From positions 1-6,283 of the forward strand of contig JAEORJ010000001.1 in the NCBI GenBank assembly GCA_016840945.1: DNA of 6,283 nucleotides, given 5' to 3'. This DNA comes from Candidatus Gerdarchaeota archaeon (GTDB lineage: Archaea; Asgardarchaeota; Heimdallarchaeia; JABLTI01). Made by a program: the position numbers and the translations under genes. The notes beneath the pieces are model-generated. The model was not told where the DNA came from. It searched no databases and worked only from the letters and a program-made list of their open reading frames with translations. Positions 4,809-6,283 of this stretch are shown here, piece by piece. Position 1 is the stretch's first letter. Each line of letters opens with the position of its first letter.

Positions 4809-6283
4809 CTATCCTCGTTTTTTGAATTTTAATAAAGAACCAATTGCTGCTGTTGATAAGGCAATAATAACCACATAAATCGGGAAGCCTGTAATGGTGG
4901 TTGGTAAAGTTATTGTTGTAGGTGTTGGGTGAATGATTGAAAAGGTTGTTTCTGAGATATCCACGATAGGATCAAGAACGATACTAAAATAGCTAGCAGT
5001 CAAAGTAATTCGAAGACGATAGTTAATACCCGAGGGTAGTGCAGAAGTATTCCAGCTATAAGATGTACCTGTCAAACCTGAAGCTATTAGTTCCCAAGAG
5101 GAGCCATTATAGGAGTATTCAAGTTTAATTTCATAGATAATATCTGGATTGGTGTATACAAGATTCCAGCTAACCAAACAACTACTATCAATAGTTTCTC
5201 CACCGTTAGGATTAATGAGATTCATTAGAATGTCGGGGTAATTGTCGATTGTGAATGTAGTATCTGAAATATCAACTATAGGATCAAGTTCGACACCTAA
5301 ATATGTAGCTGTTAAGGTTACCCTTACACGATAGTTCGTTCCCATAGCTAAAGGAATGGTATCCCACTCATAGGATTCACCTGTAATACCTAAAGTAATT
5401 AGCTCCCAGGCAGTACCATTGTAGGAATATTCTAACATGATTTCATAAATAATCAAATCATTGGTATAGTCAACATTCCACGAAATGGTATGTGTACCGG
5501 TGATAGTTTCACCGCCATTAGGATTGATAAGATTCATATCAATCGATGGGCGATTATCGACGGTAAAGAGACCTGAGATGGCTTCAACTGGTTCATCCAG
5601 AGTGTTTTGAACGACTAACCTCAATCGAGTAGTAGTTGAATAGACAATACCGGTGCTATCCCAATCAATGGTTAATAACGTATCAGCAATGGAATCATCA
5701 ATCAATACCCAAACAGGTTCACCACTAACAACTGAGTAATAGAGCTCAAAACCAGAAATGTACTCATCAGGATCGATAATAGACCATGAAACAGAAATCA
5801 TTCCTTGATAGAGTAATCCCGATAGCGGGGTTGTAATAGAAGCTTCGGGGATATCTACATTATCAATTGTAAAGGTGAAATCCGACTCATCATTATCAGT
5901 ACCACCATAACCATCGTTAGCATAAACAATCACACTGACAGTAGTAGAATCAGCAATGCCACTGATATCCCAAAGATAAGAGGTATTGGTCAAGCCCGAT
6001 ACGATCATCGTCCAACTACCTGCAGTAGTACGATACCCAAGGCTATAGGTCAACGAATCATCATCAGGATCGGATCCAGACCATTCAATCAGAATGGAGT
6101 CTTGATAGGTGTCACCGCCATTTGGAGCAGTCAGAGTCACTTCACAAGCACGATTTTTGACTAAATAGCTGAAAGTTTCATTGTCAATATTCAGAATCGT
6201 TATCGAATTATCATTCGTATCAATCGCCAGAATATACCAGTAAACAACAGTTCCATGATCAAAACTTGGGATATTACCATACC
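4809..6283 (-). CDS. Cell-surface protein with tandem Ig/FN3-like repeats and C-terminal membrane anchor (N terminus cut by window edge)
   Basis: The frame is open from the right edge to TAG at 4811-4809, giving the last 490 residues of a larger protein; the real start lies outside the window. A GTG at 6140 is internal, because coding sequence continues upstream as a beta-rich segment (VVYWYILAIDTNDNS). Four domains of about 95-100 residues follow, each with an opening such as NPNGGET, a strand ending in SW, the pattern Y..NG..WELI, a turn like GLTGTSY.W, and a closing TFTIDN. After them come a Thr/Pro-rich stalk (HPTPTTITLPTTITG), one hydrophobic helix (PIYVVIIALSTAAIGSLL) and the basic tail KFKKRG. 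The protein should be secreted, with the repeats outside and the tail in the cytoplasm. Adhesion or an envelope role is plausible. It faces the redox operon convergently and has no evident functional link to it. Confidence 0.88.
   Translation of the reverse strand, partial: YGNIPSFDHGTVVYWYILAIDTNDNSITILNIDNETFSYLVKNRACEVTLTAPNGGDTYQDSILIEWSGSDPDDDSLTYSLGYRTTAGSWTMIVSGLTNTSYLWDISGIADSTTVSVIVYANDGYGGTDNDESDFTFTIDNVDIPEASITTPLSGLLYQGMISVSWSIIDPDEYISGFELYYSVVSGEPVWVLIDDSIADTLLTIDWDSTGIVYSTTTRLRLVVQNTLDEPVEAISGLFTVDNRPSIDMNLINPNGGETITGTHTISWNVDYTNDLIIYEIMLEYSYNGTAWELITLGITGESYEWDTIPLAMGTNYRVRVTLTATYLGVELDPIVDISDTTFTIDNYPDILMNLINPNGGETIDSSCLVSWNLVYTNPDIIYEIKLEYSYNGSSWELIASGLTGTSYSWNTSALPSGINYRLRITLTASYFSIVLDPIVDISETTFSIIHPTPTTITLPTTITGFPIYVVIIALSTAAIGSLLKFKKRG
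4935..6140 (-). repeat. Four tandem beta-sandwich domain repeats within the surface-protein gene
   Basis: Approximate units are 6140-5859, 5849-5553, 5540-5241 and 5231-4935, each about 280-300 bases and separated by short linkers. The last two are clearly closest: both contain MNLINPNGGETI, YEI.LEYSYNG, WELI, YR.R.TLTA.Y and LDPIVDIS, and many identical bases remain, which points to a fairly recent duplication. The first two units share the same frame of motifs but have diverged. Confidence 0.8.

Noticed and set aside
6138..6140. GTG as the start of the surface protein
   Set aside because: The frame stays open and protein-like to the window edge, no ribosome site precedes the GTG, and a signal peptide would be expected after a true start.

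Overview
This is an AT-rich window, most likely from an archaeon. A near-consensus archaeal TATA box (TTTAAATA) lies in the one divergent promoter. Several genes are preceded by purine-rich GGTGA or GGAG Shine-Dalgarno sites. The right-hand gene encodes a surface protein with a Thr/Pro stalk, a single C-terminal membrane helix and a KFKKRG tail, a common archaeal design. An Asgard-type or similar anaerobic archaeon is a guess from overall gene style; no marker gene here settles it.

Layout. The minus-strand operon runs leftwards from about 2205. It holds an ArsR-family repressor with a Cys-Val-Cys motif, a cysteine-rich DUF5714-type protein, a two-domain lipoate-protein ligase (LplA), and the start of a small thioredoxin-fold-like protein cut by the left edge. 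The last three overlap by 11 and 4 bases. The plus-strand operon (2291-4689) holds a stand-alone HdrA N-terminal-like Fe-S domain, a dicluster ferredoxin, a DGC-domain protein fused to a GcvH-like lipoyl carrier, and two more stand-alone DGC proteins. The 85-base divergent region carries a symmetric TATA box inside one near-perfect palindrome, and a second, perfect 22-bp palindrome just before the plus operon. These are probable operators for the ArsR protein.

The two operons probably work together. One encodes an enzyme that attaches lipoate; the other encodes the probable acceptor, whose lipoylation motif ESVKA is intact. Electron-transfer partners (HdrA-like domain, ferredoxin) and thiol or metal-binding DGC proteins surround the acceptor. 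No GcvT, GcvP or 2-oxoacid dehydrogenase gene is present in the window. The closest known analogy is the sHdr sulfur-oxidation system, where a GcvH-like LbpA, a dedicated lipoate ligase, Hdr-like proteins and an ArsR-type regulator are co-encoded. This locus lacks HdrB and HdrC and adds three DGC domains, so it looks like a distinct lipoyl- and thiol-based redox or sulfur-transfer module. That function is inference.

The right end (4809-6283, minus strand) is a separate, convergently transcribed gene for a repeat-containing cell-surface protein, truncated at its N terminus by the window edge. The convergent gap has a strong hairpin plus T-tract terminator serving this gene.
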